A program made the translations under genes and the position numbers. 64,000 nucleotides of DNA from Anaeramoeba flamelloides. Lineage: Eukaryota > Metamonada > Anaeramoebidae. The stretch covers positions 3,928,501 to 3,992,500 of the forward strand of contig JANTQA010000012.1 in the NCBI GenBank assembly GCA_027625915.1. Direction: 5' to 3'. The notes below the pieces were generated by a model. That model was given only the letters and a program-made list of their open reading frames with translations, had not been told where the DNA came from and made no database searches. Position 1 is the stretch's first letter, and every line of letters begins with the position of its first letter. Below are positions 22,285 to 36,861 of this stretch, piece after piece.

Positions 22285-25200
22285 TTACATTTATAATTAC
22301 TCAAAAAAATGAAGACTACCCAAAAAATATCTTTGAACTTGAAAGTTTAATTTGCTTTCCTTTGGCAAATATTTTGGTTCGCAGTTATCAACAGGAATTA
22401 TTTTTAAAAACAATCCATTTTGAAAATATAATAATTTCAATTTTACAAAAATTATTAATTTTTTTTCAATTTCTGATCCAAAAGTTAGAAATAAAATTAA
22501 AAAATCAAAAAGAAAATATCTTTCAAGCTGATAAATTCCTTTCATATGGTTTATTTTTCATTCAATTTATAGTGTCTCAGGTTTGTAGTATATATTTCAC
22601 AATCCATAATAATAAGCGGCGAACAAAAAAACAAAAAGGAAAAAAAAAAATTGATCCAATTATTATTGAAATATTAATTAATTATTTAAATTCTTTTCAA
22701 ACATTAAAAGGGATGATCAATTTTAATAGAGGACTCTATGAAACAGGATATAATTTCTTAAGAGTTTTAAAATTTTTAATTAATTCGTTTGAGATTTCAA
22801 ATTTCAATTTTTCAAATAAATGGGCAATTTTATTTTTTAAAAGTCTTGGGAAATTAAATTTAAATAAAAAGGTAATCATTAAATTCTCAGAAAATAAACA
22901 AATTCTTGATCTAATTGAAAAAATTGGATATTCAAAAAAATTAATTCAAAATAATGAAGAAGTGTTAGAAGAAGAATTATCAAGGAATTTTGAATTCCAA
23001 TCAAGAATAGTAATTTTAGAAATCATTCCATTTTTGTTAAATAAAAATTTAACAATAAACGATTTACAAGTGATGAATCCTTATCTTAATAAAATTAATT
23101 TATTTATACAATGGTGTATATTTAATTTTTCTCCTGATTTTAAAAAAAAAATTAAAATAGAAAATTTAAGAGAATTATTTAATAATAAATTGATGATCCC
23201 AGAAAATGAAAAAAAAATAAATACAAACAAAATTATTATTAATAAAAATATGCTTAAAAAAAAAGAAAAAAAAATTAAAAATCAATCATTAAATGATAAA
23301 GAAAAGGAAAATGAAAAAGAAAAAGAGGAAGAAGAAGAAGAAGAAAATGTAAAAGATAAAGAAAAAGAAAAAGAAAAAGAAAAAGAAAAAGAAAAAGAAA
23401 AATATAAACAAAACAAAAAAGAAAAATATAAAGAAAAAGAAAAAGTAAAAGTAAAAAAAGATGAAAAAGAAAAAGAAAACAATAAAGAAAAAGAAAAAGA
23501 AAAAGAAAAAGAAAAAGAAAAAGAAAAGAAAAAAGAAAAAGATAAAGATAAAGAGAAAGAAAATAAAGATTTGAAAAGGAAAAAAGAAAATGACAGTAAC
23601 AAAAAAGAAAAGGAATTAGTTGGAATAAATTTAAATTTCGATAGGATAAGCAAATTAAATTTTTTAAAAAATATTTATTCATTTAATTTTAATAATAATA
23701 ATGAAGAAGAATTTTCGGAACAATTTAAAGAAATGTTCACATTATCAATAGTTAATCCATTTCTAGAGCAAGTCTTTGATTTATTACGCACATTATGTTT
23801 GATTAAATTAAAAAGGGAAGAAATAAAAAAAAATATAAACAAATATTTATTTAGTGAAAAAATATTAAAAAAATTATTTAATTTTTTTTCAATAAAACCA
23901 ATTAATAAATATTATCAAACTATTAACCCAATATTACAATTTTATATTTTAAATCTGTTAATTGAATTACCAATAAAAATAATGGAAAAAATTGATTTAA
24001 GCAATTTATTAAATGATTACTTTTGTTTTGAAAATGAAAATAAATTTCAAATCAATGAAAATGATAATAATAATAAAGATAAAGATAAACAAAATAATGA
24101 TATTGAATTGTTTAAAGAACTTCGATTTAATGTTTTTAATTTTTTTTATTATTTAACAACACAATCAAATAATCTGAATTTAACAATATTCAAATCTTTG
24201 TTGGATTTAATTTCTGTACAAACCCCAAATTTAGCATATTATTCAATTTTTACAATTTATAACATTCTAAAAACAAATTTTTTAATTTCTTTACAATCCA
24301 TCAAACAATTAAATGTGATTACTAAATTACTAAATTTTGTATTAATTGAATTTCAAAATGATTTTTATAAAAAAAAATTATTCATTCAACAATTTTTTTA
24401 TATAATAGATTTAATTTTATTAAAATCAACTCCAAATAATAATAATAATAATAACAATTACAAGGCAAAAGTAACTTTTAGATTTTCATTTTATAATAAT
24501 GCAATTTTTATTAAATTCTTAACTTTTTTATTATTTAATTCAAATTTTCGAAAAAATTCATATAATTTATTGAAGCAAATTATTTCACAAATAAATATCA
24601 ACGAAGAAATAAAAATAAAAAAGTCAATAGAAAATCAAGAAACCAACGACAAAATTCAATCCGAAAATCAAAATTACGAAAATAATTTCATTTGTTACAT
24701 AAAATTTGGATTTGATAAATTATTAATCTCTTTAGAAGAAGATTTAACCAACAATTTAAATTTAATTGATGATTTAAATGAAATAATAAAAATTATAAAT
24801 AATCATTTAAAATTGAAAAGATCATTAATTCAATTTTTACTTGAAAAATCAAAGATATTTCAATCAATTAATAAATTATTATCTATATGTTTAAAAAATT
24901 TTAATAAATTAAAAAACAAAATTATTATTAATCAAATTTTTGATTTTTATATTCAATTATTTAAAAAAAATACTAATAAATTGAATATTTTTGTACAGAT
25001 TCAAGAAAACTGGCTTAAAATCTTGGAAAAATTTTTAATTAATGAAACGAACAAGAAAAAAGAAAAATTAATTCTCAAAAACAAAAATATACAAATTGGA
25101 AAAGAAGAATCAAACAATTATATTGATTTTTTATTTACAAAATTATTTCCATTGATAGTATGTTCAAAAAATCTTGAAAATAAAAAAATAGAATTTCCAC

Positions 25201-25697
25201 AATTTATCATATTTCTTATTGAATTAGTAATTAAATTAAATCAAAAGGATTATTTAAAAAGAATAATTTTAATTGTGTTAAATTTATGTAATAATAATAT
25301 TGAAAATAAAAATATTTGCTGTAACATTGGTTTAATTTCTTTTCTTTTTAAAAAATATCTAAATAAATATCCCCCAACTAAAGAATTAATTGATTTAATT
25401 TTATTATTAGGAAATTTTTCATTGTCACCAAATGAATTAAAAATTATTTTAAATCTTTTATTAAATAATTTTAGAAAAATGAATAAACACACTATCGAAA
25501 GAAATGAAGAAAAAAATGATAAAAAGATGAAAAATGACAATAAAAATAGTATTAATGTTGATACAATTAAGACCACAACTACCAATGATAATAATAAGGA
25601 CAAAAACAGCATCAGTAGGAGCAGCAGCAGCAGAAACGACGACGACAGCGACAGCGACAACGACGACGACGACGACGACAACAACAACAACAACACC

Positions 25698-25732
<35 letters not shown>

Positions 25733-28700
25733 TAATAATATTTTAACAATTTTAGCGATAATAAAACAATTCTTTGATAATACAATTGAAAACAAACCAA
25801 GATCATTTTTCCAATTTAATGGATTAAATTCTTTTATTCAATTACCAATTATAAATAATTTACCAGTTCATGGATTTTCATTTTCGACTTGGATTTATAT
25901 TGAAGATTTTCCCAAGGATAATAAACAGACAACAATATTTAATCTTTGCAATTACAAAATAAAAACATCCATTCATTTATTATTGAATAAATCTTTACAA
26001 TTTAAAATAATTTCAAACAAAAAAATTGAATATGCTGAACTTCCAATTAGCAAAAAAAAATGGATTTTTTTAGCACTAACTTATAAAAAATCCCATAATT
26101 CCAATAAACACTCAATGGTTGAAGTTTATACAAGTGAAAAGGGGTTTCAACAATTTCCTTTATCAATACCCTATTTAAAAAATATTAAATTTAGTCATAA
26201 TTCAGTAGGCGCCACTTTGAATTATATTAAAAAGAATGAAAATAATCAAAATTCAAATCAAAATAATCTCGTCAAAATATTGGTTATTAGTAAATCAAAA
26301 AATAATTTTTATGGAAAATTGAGTTCATTTCATTTTTTTAATCATACTTTTTTACAAAATGAGATGGAAGACTTATATTACAATGGACCAAAAAAATTAA
26401 TTAATAACCAATTAACTGTAAAATTAATCTTTTCCTTTCATCCAAAAAGAGTCAGAGGGAAAAAATGTTTTAACAACGTTTTAAATAATAATGGTTATTC
26501 ATTATTAAGTAATATACAATTATTAGATTCTCTAAATATCAACGATAGCTTATTTTGTATCGGTGGTGTTAAGTGTTTATTATATATTTTGGATAGTATC
26601 CAAAATTCTGAACAAAATCAACCTTTTTGTAAGTAATTTGTTTAACTTTATTTTATTTATTACTTTGTATTTTGTGATTTATTCTTTTTTTTTTTATTAT
26701 TATTATTGATTTATTGATTGATTCATTTATTGATTTATTCGTTTTTTCATTATTCTTATCCTCATTCTTATAATTAATTATTCGTTCATTTATTCACCTA
26801 TTCATTCATTTATCTTGAGAATAACAACGATATTAAAATTTTTCTAGAATTGAAATAGTTAATAATCCTCTTTTTTTTAAAAAAAAAAATTATCCTTATC
26901 CTTTTTTATATTTTAAAAAAAAAAATTTAATAGTCGAACACATTATAAATTTGATTTTTAAATCATTGGCAATTAGTCAATCTTCAAGAAAGGAATTTTT
27001 AAATATTTCTGGATTTAAAATCTTGGGTTATATTTTACAGACAAAAACTCGAACAATTGGGGCACAGGTGACTGATCTAATTGAATTTGTATTAGACGAA
27101 GGCTTACCGAAAAAATTTTTAAAATCATTTTTCCATAATTTTATATTAAATTTTGAAATTTGGTTTTATTGTGATTTTAATGTTCAACGGCAACTGTTGA
27201 TGAAATTGCATAATTGGATTCGGAATAAGAGAGAAACTTTAAACGATGATGCTTTTTCAAAATTTTTCAAAACAGAGATCAAATTTAAAAGACTTTATTA
27301 TTTAATTATATTATATTATTTTAAAATGAATAAACAAAAGTATAGTTTAATAGGGGATAAATCAGTCTTGACTAATGAACAGATCCAAATCCTACGAGAG
27401 AGTATATTAGAAATTATTGAAATGATAATTATTTTTAATAAAAAAATACAAGATCTAAAATTAATGATCCAGCTATGTATTTTGGAAGACTTAAATAACC
27501 GGGATATATATGATCTTTTACAAATCATTTTACAAATAATTTGTGAGAAAAGATTTTTAATAAATAATTTAAAGGAGCAGCAAATCACAGAAGATTTTTT
27601 TTATTTATTAATCTATTTATTAAAAATTGAAGATGAAGACATTAAAATATTAATTTTAAAAATTCTATTCCAATCAAAATTTAAAATTAATTTTCTGTTG
27701 AAAGGTTTAAAAAATCATAACAAAAATAATACAAATAATATAATAATTCAAGATAATAATTTTAATAAAATGAACATAATCGATTTTAAAAAAATTTTCC
27801 CCTTGATCCATTGCTATTGTATTGAAGAATATTCAAATCCATTGATTTATAAATTATTTTTTAAATGGTTTGTTGATTCGAGAAAAAAAATAATAAAAAG
27901 ATCATATTTATTTTTTACCTTACTCGATGTGAGCAAAAAATATATAAAAAAAAATGGTTTGAAATTTTTTTCAAATTTAGAATGGCTAAAGCATCGGAAA
28001 AATAACAAGAGTAATAACTCTAAAAGCAATTTAAATATAAAGCAAAATTATGAAGTAATAATAAAATATTTTGGATGGCAATATAAATTACTTGACACTT
28101 TAATGATTGGAAATTGGGAAAACTATCTTGATTTTAATCAATTAATATTAAAATTATTAAATAAATTTTATTATTATATTTTTTCAACAAAAAATCAATT
28201 AAATGTATCTTTACATGATAGTTTTCTGTTTTTAGATTTGATACTAATTAAAAATGATAACCAGTCGAATAAAAATATGAAATATTTGATCATTTTCCAA
28301 ATATTTAATAATCTATTAACCAAGATTAAAAAAAAATATTTAGATGTTTCTTATTCTTATCAAATAAATGATAACGATAATAACAAAAACAACAACCCAT
28401 CATCAGAAATATTTTTAATAAATATGTTTAATATTATAAAATTATTTAATTTTTATAGTTATTTATATTTAAATTATTTCCAAGAAAATGGAAATGAAAA
28501 TGAAAATGATTACGGAAATGAGAATGAAAATGAAGATGAAAATCAAGAGGAAAATGAAAATGAAAAAGAAAAGGAAAAGGAAAATCAAGAGGAAAATGAA
28601 AATGGTAACGAAAACAAAGAAAAGAAAAATAACTTATGCACCAATGCTAATATTAAAAAAATTTTCATAAATTGTTTAAAAATTTTATGTAATTTAATTT

Positions 28701-31700
28701 TTAACTTGAAAATATTTAAATATAAACTTTCATTAATATCATTAAAATTAAAAAAACAAATTTTAAAACAATTAATGATTATTATTTTAAATATTATTAT
28801 TTATCAGAATGGAATTAATTTATATAAATACATTTTATTTGGTTTAGTAGAATATAATCAAAATTTTTCAACGGGGAATTATTACAATTTAATAAAAATA
28901 ATTTTATCTTTTTTATTTTATGGATTACAATTAAATAATAATAATCCAGTTTTTAGAAAAAAAATTATTGTTTATATAAAGCAATTATTAAATGACGAAA
29001 AAAATATTATTAAGAAAATGGTTGTACAATTTAATGATAATAATGATAGCAATTATAAAGCGAATAATATTAATGAAATGTTTAATTTATTGAGTGGGAA
29101 TAATTGGAAAAATTATTTTCAAAAGATAATGAATGAAAATTTGAAAATTTTGAATTTTAATATTGAAAAAAATTTAAAATTGAATAATAATTTTATAAAT
29201 GAATTAAATAATAAATTAAAAAACCAATTTTGGTATAATACAAGTATAAAAAATCGTAGATTTAATTTTCAAAATAAAATCATTTCACAAATTAATTACC
29301 AAAAAGAATTTAATAAAAAATTAGTCAGAGAGCAAAGAAATCAATTAAACAAATCAATTAAACTTTACAAAAATTGTTTTAGAACTTTAGTTCATGAAAA
29401 GGCCACCTTTTTTAATAAACAAGACAAACATAAAATATATTGGAAATTAGATAAATCTGAAGATTCAAAAAGGAGACGTTTAAAAATGAAAAGACAGTAT
29501 AAATCCCATAAAAAATTATTCAGTGATGCCATAAAAAGAAGAGATAATGTATTTGACCAGGAAATAAAATCAGATTATAACAAAAAAAAAAAAAATTCAA
29601 AGAATAAAGAAATTAATTTTAAAAAAACTACAAAAAAAATAAAATCATTATTAACTACAACTAGAAATGAAAATGAAAATGAAAATGAAAATGAAAATGA
29701 AAATGAAAATGAAAATGAAAATGAAAATGAAAAAGGAAATGAAAATGAAAAAGGAAATGAAAATGAAAAGGGAAAAGGAAAGGAAACAGAAAAGGAAAGG
29801 AAAAAGGAAAAAGAAAAGGAAAAGGAAAAGGAAGTGGAAGCGTTAATGAAAGAAGAGAAAGAGAAACAGGAAGATGAAAAAGAAAAGGCAAAGAAAAAGG
29901 AAAGTGAAAAAGAATTTGAACAAGAAAAAAAAATTAAAAAGAAAAAGCAAATAAAAGAGCCAAGTGGAGAGAAGGAAAAGGAAAAGGAAATGAAAAGTAA
30001 AAACAGAAAGGGGAAGAGAAAAGAAAAGAAAAGGGGCAAAGGAGGTAAAAATAATGATAAAATGCAAAAATCCGAGGAGAGGGGGGAAAGTATTACCGAC
30101 TATTTAATAAATAATAAAATTATTCTAAAAAATAAAAAAAAAATTATTTTAAAAATGAATTCAAAGTTGATTAAAATATTGAAACAATCCGATATCTATT
30201 TTATTTTAACGAATAAAAAAATTAAGATTTTGTATTATGTCCAAATTCAAAATCATAAGAACAATATTCATAATAAGATCGATAAAAAATATAAATTAAA
30301 AAATTTATTGAATTTATATAAAAGAAGATATCAATATAGGAATTCGGCTTTGGAATTTTTTTTCAAAGATAAAACAAATATTTATATAAATTTTACTTCA
30401 ATTGATAATAGAAATAAAGTATATGACACGATTATCAATTTAAAATTGCCCAAATTAGGGGTTATTAATACTGGAAAGCCAATTGAATGGTTAAAAAAAT
30501 CAGGGTTTACCAGGAAATGGGTTAATCGGAAAATTAGCAATTTTGATTATCTTATGAAATTAAATACCATTGCTGGCAGAAGTTTCAATGATTTAAGTCA
30601 GTATCCAGTTTTTCCATGGGTTTTGTCAGATTACACTTCAAAGGAAATTGATTTAAATGATCCAAAAATTTATCGTGATCTATCAAGGCCAGTGGGTGTA
30701 CAAACAACAAAGGCTGCCAATATAATAAAAAAAAAATATAAAGATTTACAAAAAATCCAACAGGAAAATTTCCCACCGTTCCATTTTGGCCAACATTACT
30801 CAACCCCGGGATCAACTGCTTATTATTTAGTTCGGCTGGAGCCTTTTACAAGCTATCATATTTTTTTAAATGATCAGTCCTTTGACAAAGCCGATCGGTT
30901 ATTCCAATCTTTGGATGGGTCTTGGAATAATATCAAAAATTGTGCATTGCAGCCAAGTGAGTTAATACCTGAATTTTATTATTTACCTGAATTTTTCACT
31001 AATATCAATCAAATAGATTTAGGTCTTACTCAAGACAAGAAGAGCGTGGATAAAGTGCGTCTGCCACCTTGGTGCAAGGACGACCCTTATGAATTTGTGA
31101 GAATAATGAGAAATGCCTTAGAAAGTGATTACGTTAGCGAACATTTACACGAATGGATCGATTTGGTTTTTGGATATAAACAAAAGGGAATTGAGGCAGA
31201 AAGAGCGCTGAATGTTTATTTTTGGTTATGCTATGAAGAAAATGTAAATTTGGATAAAATTAAAGATCCAATCGAGAAAAATGCCATAGAAAATCAAATC
31301 GAAAATTTCGGCCAGTGTCCTTATCAATTACTGACAAAAAAATCACATCCAAAGAGATTAGATATTTCTCAGATAAATAAAAAATCATTGCCCATTACAT
31401 TAAATGGCATTAAGAAGAAATATTCAGATCATAAAGAAAAAAGAAAGGGTACAATAGAAGACATTGATGGATGGAACCTGGTAGAGGGGATAGTCGAAGA
31501 TAATAAGACCAAAATAGCAAAGGGGATACTAAATTTTAAATTAATTTTAAATGTAAAAATCTCAAAATTCCCTTTAAATTTTTTAACAATACAAAGGTAT
31601 GGTAATTTGAATGAATCAAAAGGTCTTGAATTGTTAACAATTGATAAGAATAGAAATTTGGGTTTCCATGGAATAATTTTTAATAAAAATTTCTCTTCGA

Positions 31701-32716
31701 AGGAAACAATTAATTTTAAATTGGATTCTTTGTTTCAACAGGGTAAAACACAAAAAATTTGTAATCAATTTTTTAATAGTGATTTAAAATCAAAGGCGTT
31801 ATTAATTAAAATGGATAATATATTAATAAGTTCTGGCTATTTTGATTATTCTATTAAAATACAAAATATTTATATACCTAAATTATCGAATTCAGTGTTT
31901 TTACAGAAAAACCAAATAACTTTTTTATGCTTAGATTATTCAAAAAAATATTTTGCTTCTGGTTCATTGGATTCTACAATTTGTATTTGGAAAATGTCTT
32001 TTGATCATTTAAACCTAAATCAAGAAAGTGTGTTATTGAAAAGAGAAACAGAAAGGGGGAGAGATGAAGGGAAGGGGAGGAAAAGGCATAAAAATAATAC
32101 ACAACTATTACCTAAAATTAAATTACAAAGTATTTGCCGTGGCAATAATTCTTCAATAAATTGTTTCGATGTAAATTCAGATTTAAACATAGTTGTTTCT
32201 AATTCGCATTCAGATTCGAATTCTTTACTAAATACCGAAATATTATTTCACACAATGTTCACTGGTAGTTTTATTAGATCAATTTATTTATTTAAAAGTG
32301 AATACAATGCTTTGAATAATAGCAATAACAATAAGAAGAATAAGAATTATCATAACTCTAATAATAATGTTTATAAAAAAGAAAAAATTCATTTAATTAA
32401 AATATTATTAAACGGTGGAATTCTAATCTCAACCACTAATTATTTATTTTTAATATCTATAAATGGAAACATTGTGAAAAAAATTAAAATTTCTTCCAAA
32501 ATAAATGTTTGTAAAATTATTAAAAAAAAAGAAATTATAATAATCGCTGGAAGTTCTGGCTTACTTCAAATCAGAAACATCAATAATTTAGATTTACTGG
32601 AAGATTTAAATTATTCGAGTGTTACAATTCATTCTTTAAAAATAACCAAAAATTTGAAATATTTATTTATTGGTCAAAAAGATGGTAATTTATCAATTAT
32701 GCGATTGTTTTTATAA
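22285..32716 (+). CDS. Giant BEACH-domain protein (neurobeachin/Lvs-like)
   Basis: About 3,375 residues in two exons: roughly 22285-26628 and 26934-32716. BEACH proteins act in vesicle traffic, lysosome size control and membrane fission-fusion. Order: helical armadillo-like N-terminus; a Lys/Glu run (23296-23580); Asp/Asn/Thr run (25627-25735); a ConA-like beta-sandwich (about 25800-26400, FSTWIYIEDF, WIFLALTY); more helical repeats; Asn-Glu and Lys-Glu runs (29665-30040); PH-BEACH (about 30110-30420, KRRYQYRNSALEFFF); BEACH (about 30500-31360, SNFDYLMKLN, YRDLSRPVGVQ, HYSTPGSTAYYLVRLEPFT, FYYLPEFFTN); then a WD40 propeller (YFASGSLDSTICIWKM) to the stop. The frame extends upstream of 22362 to an acceptor-like TTTATAG at 22284, so further 5' exons are likely. 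Neurobeachin-class layout is certain; the ortholog is not. Confidence 0.95.
26629..26933 (+). other. Phase-1 intron in the BEACH gene
   Basis: Donor GTAAGT after CCTTTTT, acceptor AAATTTAATAG before TCGAACAC. The split codon T|TC gives Phe and the joined protein reads NQPFFEHIINLIFKSLA. 305 bp, containing ATT-rich short repeats. Confidence 0.9.
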
Positions 32717-32849
32717 TAATCTGTAAAAGAGATTTTAATGATAATTGTATTTCAATGAAAAGGTAAATTATTTTTTTTGCAAACATTAATGACAGTATAT
32801 GCTATAAAATAACTTTTCAAATTTGAATGTAATAATAGAATTATATTTT

Positions 32850-33125
32850 ATGTTTAGAATTTGAACAGAAAGAAATAATGGAAAATATATATTCACCTTT
32901 TATGGGTATTTCCTTCCTATGAAAATGATAGATTAATATTTCGAAATAAATTTAAAAAAATAAATAAATTCTAATGATTTAATTTTAATCAAGATGGTTT
33001 TGAATTATTTTTATTAATTAAAAATCATGAAATATATAATTGTAGGTATAAAATTCCTGAAAGGAAATTTAAGTCTAAGAAATTTTAGAGTGTAATTTTC
33101 ACTTTTTACTCAAAAATAATAATTA
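32850..33125 (+). mobile_element. Decayed LINE 3' fragment
   Basis: Readable against the copies at 13.3 and 63.0 kb: TATGTTTAGAATTTGAACAG, then TTTTATGGGTATTTCC (the FLWV.PSY region), AATGATAGATTAATATTTC, and a tail with TAGAGTGTAATTTTCAC. It is heavily mutated and 5'-truncated. Confidence 0.7.
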
Positions 33126-33644
33126 TTTAATAATATGTTGACTTTTTTTTTTTTTTTCCAAGACAAATGAAGTTTTGTTTTGAATAATTCATTTTCTTAT
33201 TTGAATTAGTTAAGTAATTGGTGACTATCACAATAAAGATAAAAAAAATAAGATATGTTGCGATTGAATGCAAATCTCATTCGTTCCACATGGAACAAAT
33301 GATTTTAAAAATCTGATTAGTAAAATAGTACTCAAAAGTGGATCTCATCAATTAAAAAAGATCCTTGTATTAGTAAAAAAAAATCTCAATTTCAACAAAA
33401 ATCTGAATTTTGAGACAAATTTAAAGTTTAAAAATCTCAATATTTAGATTTTTAAAGATTGTAAAATATCTTTCTTAAACTTATATTCAAATTTTATTTA
33501 GTTGATAAAGAAGTTCTATTTTTGTAAAAAAATAAATAATTAACCTTGGGATTATTTTATACGCTGATTTTTCACAGATTTGGAATATATTAGAAAGTAT
33601 AACTAAACTAAATTCCAAAAATTTGGACATCATTTAAGAAGTTC

Positions 33645-33960
33645 AAAGAATAGCAATACTGACACTTGAATTCAATTCGGAAATAATTTTGATTTTACAA
33701 ACAATTTCATTTTTTGTCTTTTTTGTTTTGTTTTCATTCCTTTTTTCCCGTTACGTAATCTGTTTTGTTTGTTCTGGAAATTTTTTTAAATGGTTGTTCT
33801 AAGAATTAAGTTGAATTTAGATAAATTGAAAAATCATATACAATTAGTTGATGGTATCTTATCATTTGTTCGATCAACAATTGTTGGTGAAATTTCCAAA
33901 AAATTTACGAATACAATTTTTTTGTATCCATGAGTTTCATTATTTTGGATACACTTGTTT
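33645..33960 (+). repeat. Dispersed repeat R1, copy 3
   Basis: Contains AATAATTTTGATTTTACAAA, then TTAGTTGATGGTATCTTA and a GATCAACAATTGTTGG block matching copies 1 and 2. A CCAAAAATTTGGACAT motif lies just upstream at about 33615. Confidence 0.5.
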
Positions 33961-34143
33961 TTATGATTTTTTAGTTTTCTATTTTTTTATTTTATTTGAA
34001 AAAAAATGATTACTTATTAAAACTTTAATACTCTGTTATTCATGTGTGATTTAATATTTTGTTTAGAATAATACCATAATTTGAGTGTTTTTTTACCTAT
34101 TAATGATTTTGGGAGTATCCAAATTTTAGATATTGGATTTAGT

Positions 34144-35656
34144 TTAGAAAAGTGGAAACAAAACTAAACCATCTTGGGTTTTTTATGTTGATAATTATTA
34201 AGTTAATCTTTGAAATTAAAAAAATCTATAAAAAAATAGTTATTTCTTGAGGTTCTAAATATGATTTATTAAATGCAAGAAAGATATTATTTTTAGTTTC
34301 GATTTCAAGATTTCTGAAAAGGATTTTAAAAAAAAATTTCAAAATGAAAATTTTTAATTGTCATCACCTTGTAAAAGATGTAATAATTTATTGTTCAATA
34401 ATATTTTCTAATATTTTTTTAATTAGAGATATTTGAATCATAGAGCACTTTTATGATTTAAGTTCCAATAATAACTGACTGTGATTATAGGAAAATTGAA
34501 TTAAACACTAACCCCTTAAGCATTATTATTAAATATTGTCTAGCTTCTATTTAATTCTAAAGATTAATGATTAATGATTTTTTTTAACATCCTTTTTCAA
34601 AAAAAAATATTGATGTATTTGGCGATTTTTAATAAAAATAGAAATTTTTATTTCAAAAATTATCATTTTTTTTTTAAGATTATTATTATTTTATTAAAAT
34701 AAAAATTTGTTTTAACAAAATCCTTTTTTACAAAATCAATTCTTTAGGTATTCTTTCAAAATGTATAATATTTATATTTGATCACCATTTAATTTCTTAA
34801 AATTTTTTAAGCGAAAGAAATATTTTTTATAAAAAAATAATCTAAAATAGATCTTTAAACTTTTGATTATTGTGTTTTTATGGATAATTATTCTTGGATT
34901 TTGTTCTTATAATATAAACTCAATTATAAATTTGGAAATAAGTAATAGGTTGTTTCAAATAATTTTTAATTAATGTAAATAAATAAAATTAAATTTTAAT
35001 CAATTAATTACTAAATAAAATATTTTTAAAAAAATTGATTCACAAAATAATAATCATTAAAAATATATTTTTTGAATAACTTCCATGCATTTTTTGAACT
35101 TTTTGGATAAAACTCAAAAATTTATAATAAAAGTAGAATGGAAGAATTTAGTTTCAATTTATTATTTGATAGTTTTTATTTTATATTTGTCGCGAATATA
35201 TCGACATTTGATGAGATTACAATTGAATCCGAAATCAATTTTTCTATTGCTAACATTTTAAACTTTTTAATTTCTGAATATTATGACTTAATGGGTTAGT
35301 GTAACCATAGATTTCTATATAATCAAAGTCTGTTGTAATTGGGTGTAAATCATATTAGTGCTGTGTGGTTCACATAACTCTAAAAAAATTATTATATATC
35401 TTATTCCGCAAAAAAATTTTACTTTTTTTACTAAGGATCATTATTAAAAATTTTCAATTTAGAATTTATTTTTTAATTCTTTTTCCAAATCTAAAAATAG
35501 AAACCCAAAATAATAGTATTCTTGCATTTAATAATTTAGATTTAGAACCTCAAGAAATAACTATTTTTTTATAGATTTTTTTAATATCTAAGATTTACTC
35601 AATAATCATCAACATAAAACCCAAAAGACTGATTAGTTTTGTTTCCTTTTTATTTA
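34144..35656. mobile_element. 1.5-kb foldback element with about 230-bp arms
   Basis: The left arm (about 34144-34375) is inverted at the right (about 35430-35656). Landmarks are GTGGAAACAAAACTAA / TTAGTTTTGTTTCC and TAGTTATTTCTTGAGGTTCT / AGAACCTCAAGAAATAACTA, with matching AAATGCAAGAA inside. Identity is about 85% by eye. The 69-codon frame at 35365-35574 is in the right arm and is not convincing. A non-autonomous long-TIR element. Confidence 0.8.
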
Positions 35657-35796
35657 GTTAATTGTAACATTATTATATTTCCAATATTTTAGAAATAATT
35701 TTTCAAAAAATCCTATTGTTAATTATATAATTTTTACAAAAAAATTGAATTTATTAGATATTAATCTACATTTCTCCAAAAATAGCAAGAAACATA

Positions 35797-35990
35797 CAGT
35801 CAGTTCCACTTTTAAGGCACAAACTTAAACTAAATTTAAGGCACAAAAAAATCTCAAATTAAGGCACAAAATTCAGATTCTGGTAAAATAAATTGTAAAA
35901 AAAAACAATTCCAAATTGTGTGCCTTAATTTGAGATTTTTTTGTGCCTTGAATTTCGTTTAATTTTGTGCCTTAAAAGTGAAACTGACTG
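35797..35990. mobile_element. TA-flanked TIR element, family A copy 2
   Basis: 194 bp, ends CAGTCAGTTCCACTTTTAAG and AAAAGTGAAACTGACTG, flanked by TA (35795-35796, 35991-35992). Internal palindrome with AAGGCACAAAAAAATCTC. Well preserved. Confidence 0.88.
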
Positions 35991-36861
35991 TATTTTATAA
36001 TTTTGGAGACTGTATTGATAATTCAACCTTTAAATTTGTGGCGAAATGCAGATTTTATTCTAAAAGTTTTGGGTTTTTACTAATATAGGGATTATTTTTA
36101 ATTGTTGGGATCAACTTTTATTACTACTTGACCAATCGATTGTTTAGAGACACTCGGACTATATAGTACCAATGTGATTTACACCGAATAATAATATATT
36201 TTATCTTAGACTTCTCCTTTGTGGAAGCTAATCTCTGAATAAGTTTTTTTTTAATTTTTTCTGGTTCATTTTTTATCTTTTTATTGTTTTTTTATCTAAA
36301 AGAAAATAAAGTATAATTGAATCAATAAATTATTCATCAAAAAACAAAATAAATCAGTTTTTTATACAAAAAAGAACCTTTAATTTGAGAAAGTACTTTT
36401 TGGGCAAATTAATTGTTTATATTTAATTTTAAGGCGGAAGCCCACCTTTAGATTTCAACTAAAAATTATTCAACTGAATGAATTTTTTTTTTACTACTTG
36501 AACAATCAACTTTAAATCAATAAAATTAAAAAATTGTAACAAATTTTTTGAATAATAGCTTAATTGTAAAAAAAAAATTGAAAGATGACAAAATTTTATT
36601 TTTTTTAATAACTTTCGAAAACAAAAAATTAAATAAATATTTTTTTTTCGTTTTTAATTTAATAAATGAAAAAAAAATATCTTACTTAAAATCCTTTTAT
36701 TTTAGTTTGTAATTATTCAAATTTCTTTTTAAAATAATTTTTATCATTTTAAACAAATTTTTTTTTTTTTTTTACTTTTTGCCTTTATTCCTAAAATCTG
36801 GTTATATTTTTTAAAATATTTTTTTATTGTTTTAACAGTCAATAAAACTCCATTGAAGTTA

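Noticed and set aside
23275-23682. Minus-strand hydrophobic Phe/Leu/Ser frames opposite the Lys-Glu run
   Set aside because: They are the reverse reading of GAAAAA repeats in the BEACH gene; the same applies to 29575-30067 and to 25250-25806 opposite the Asp/Asn/Thr run.
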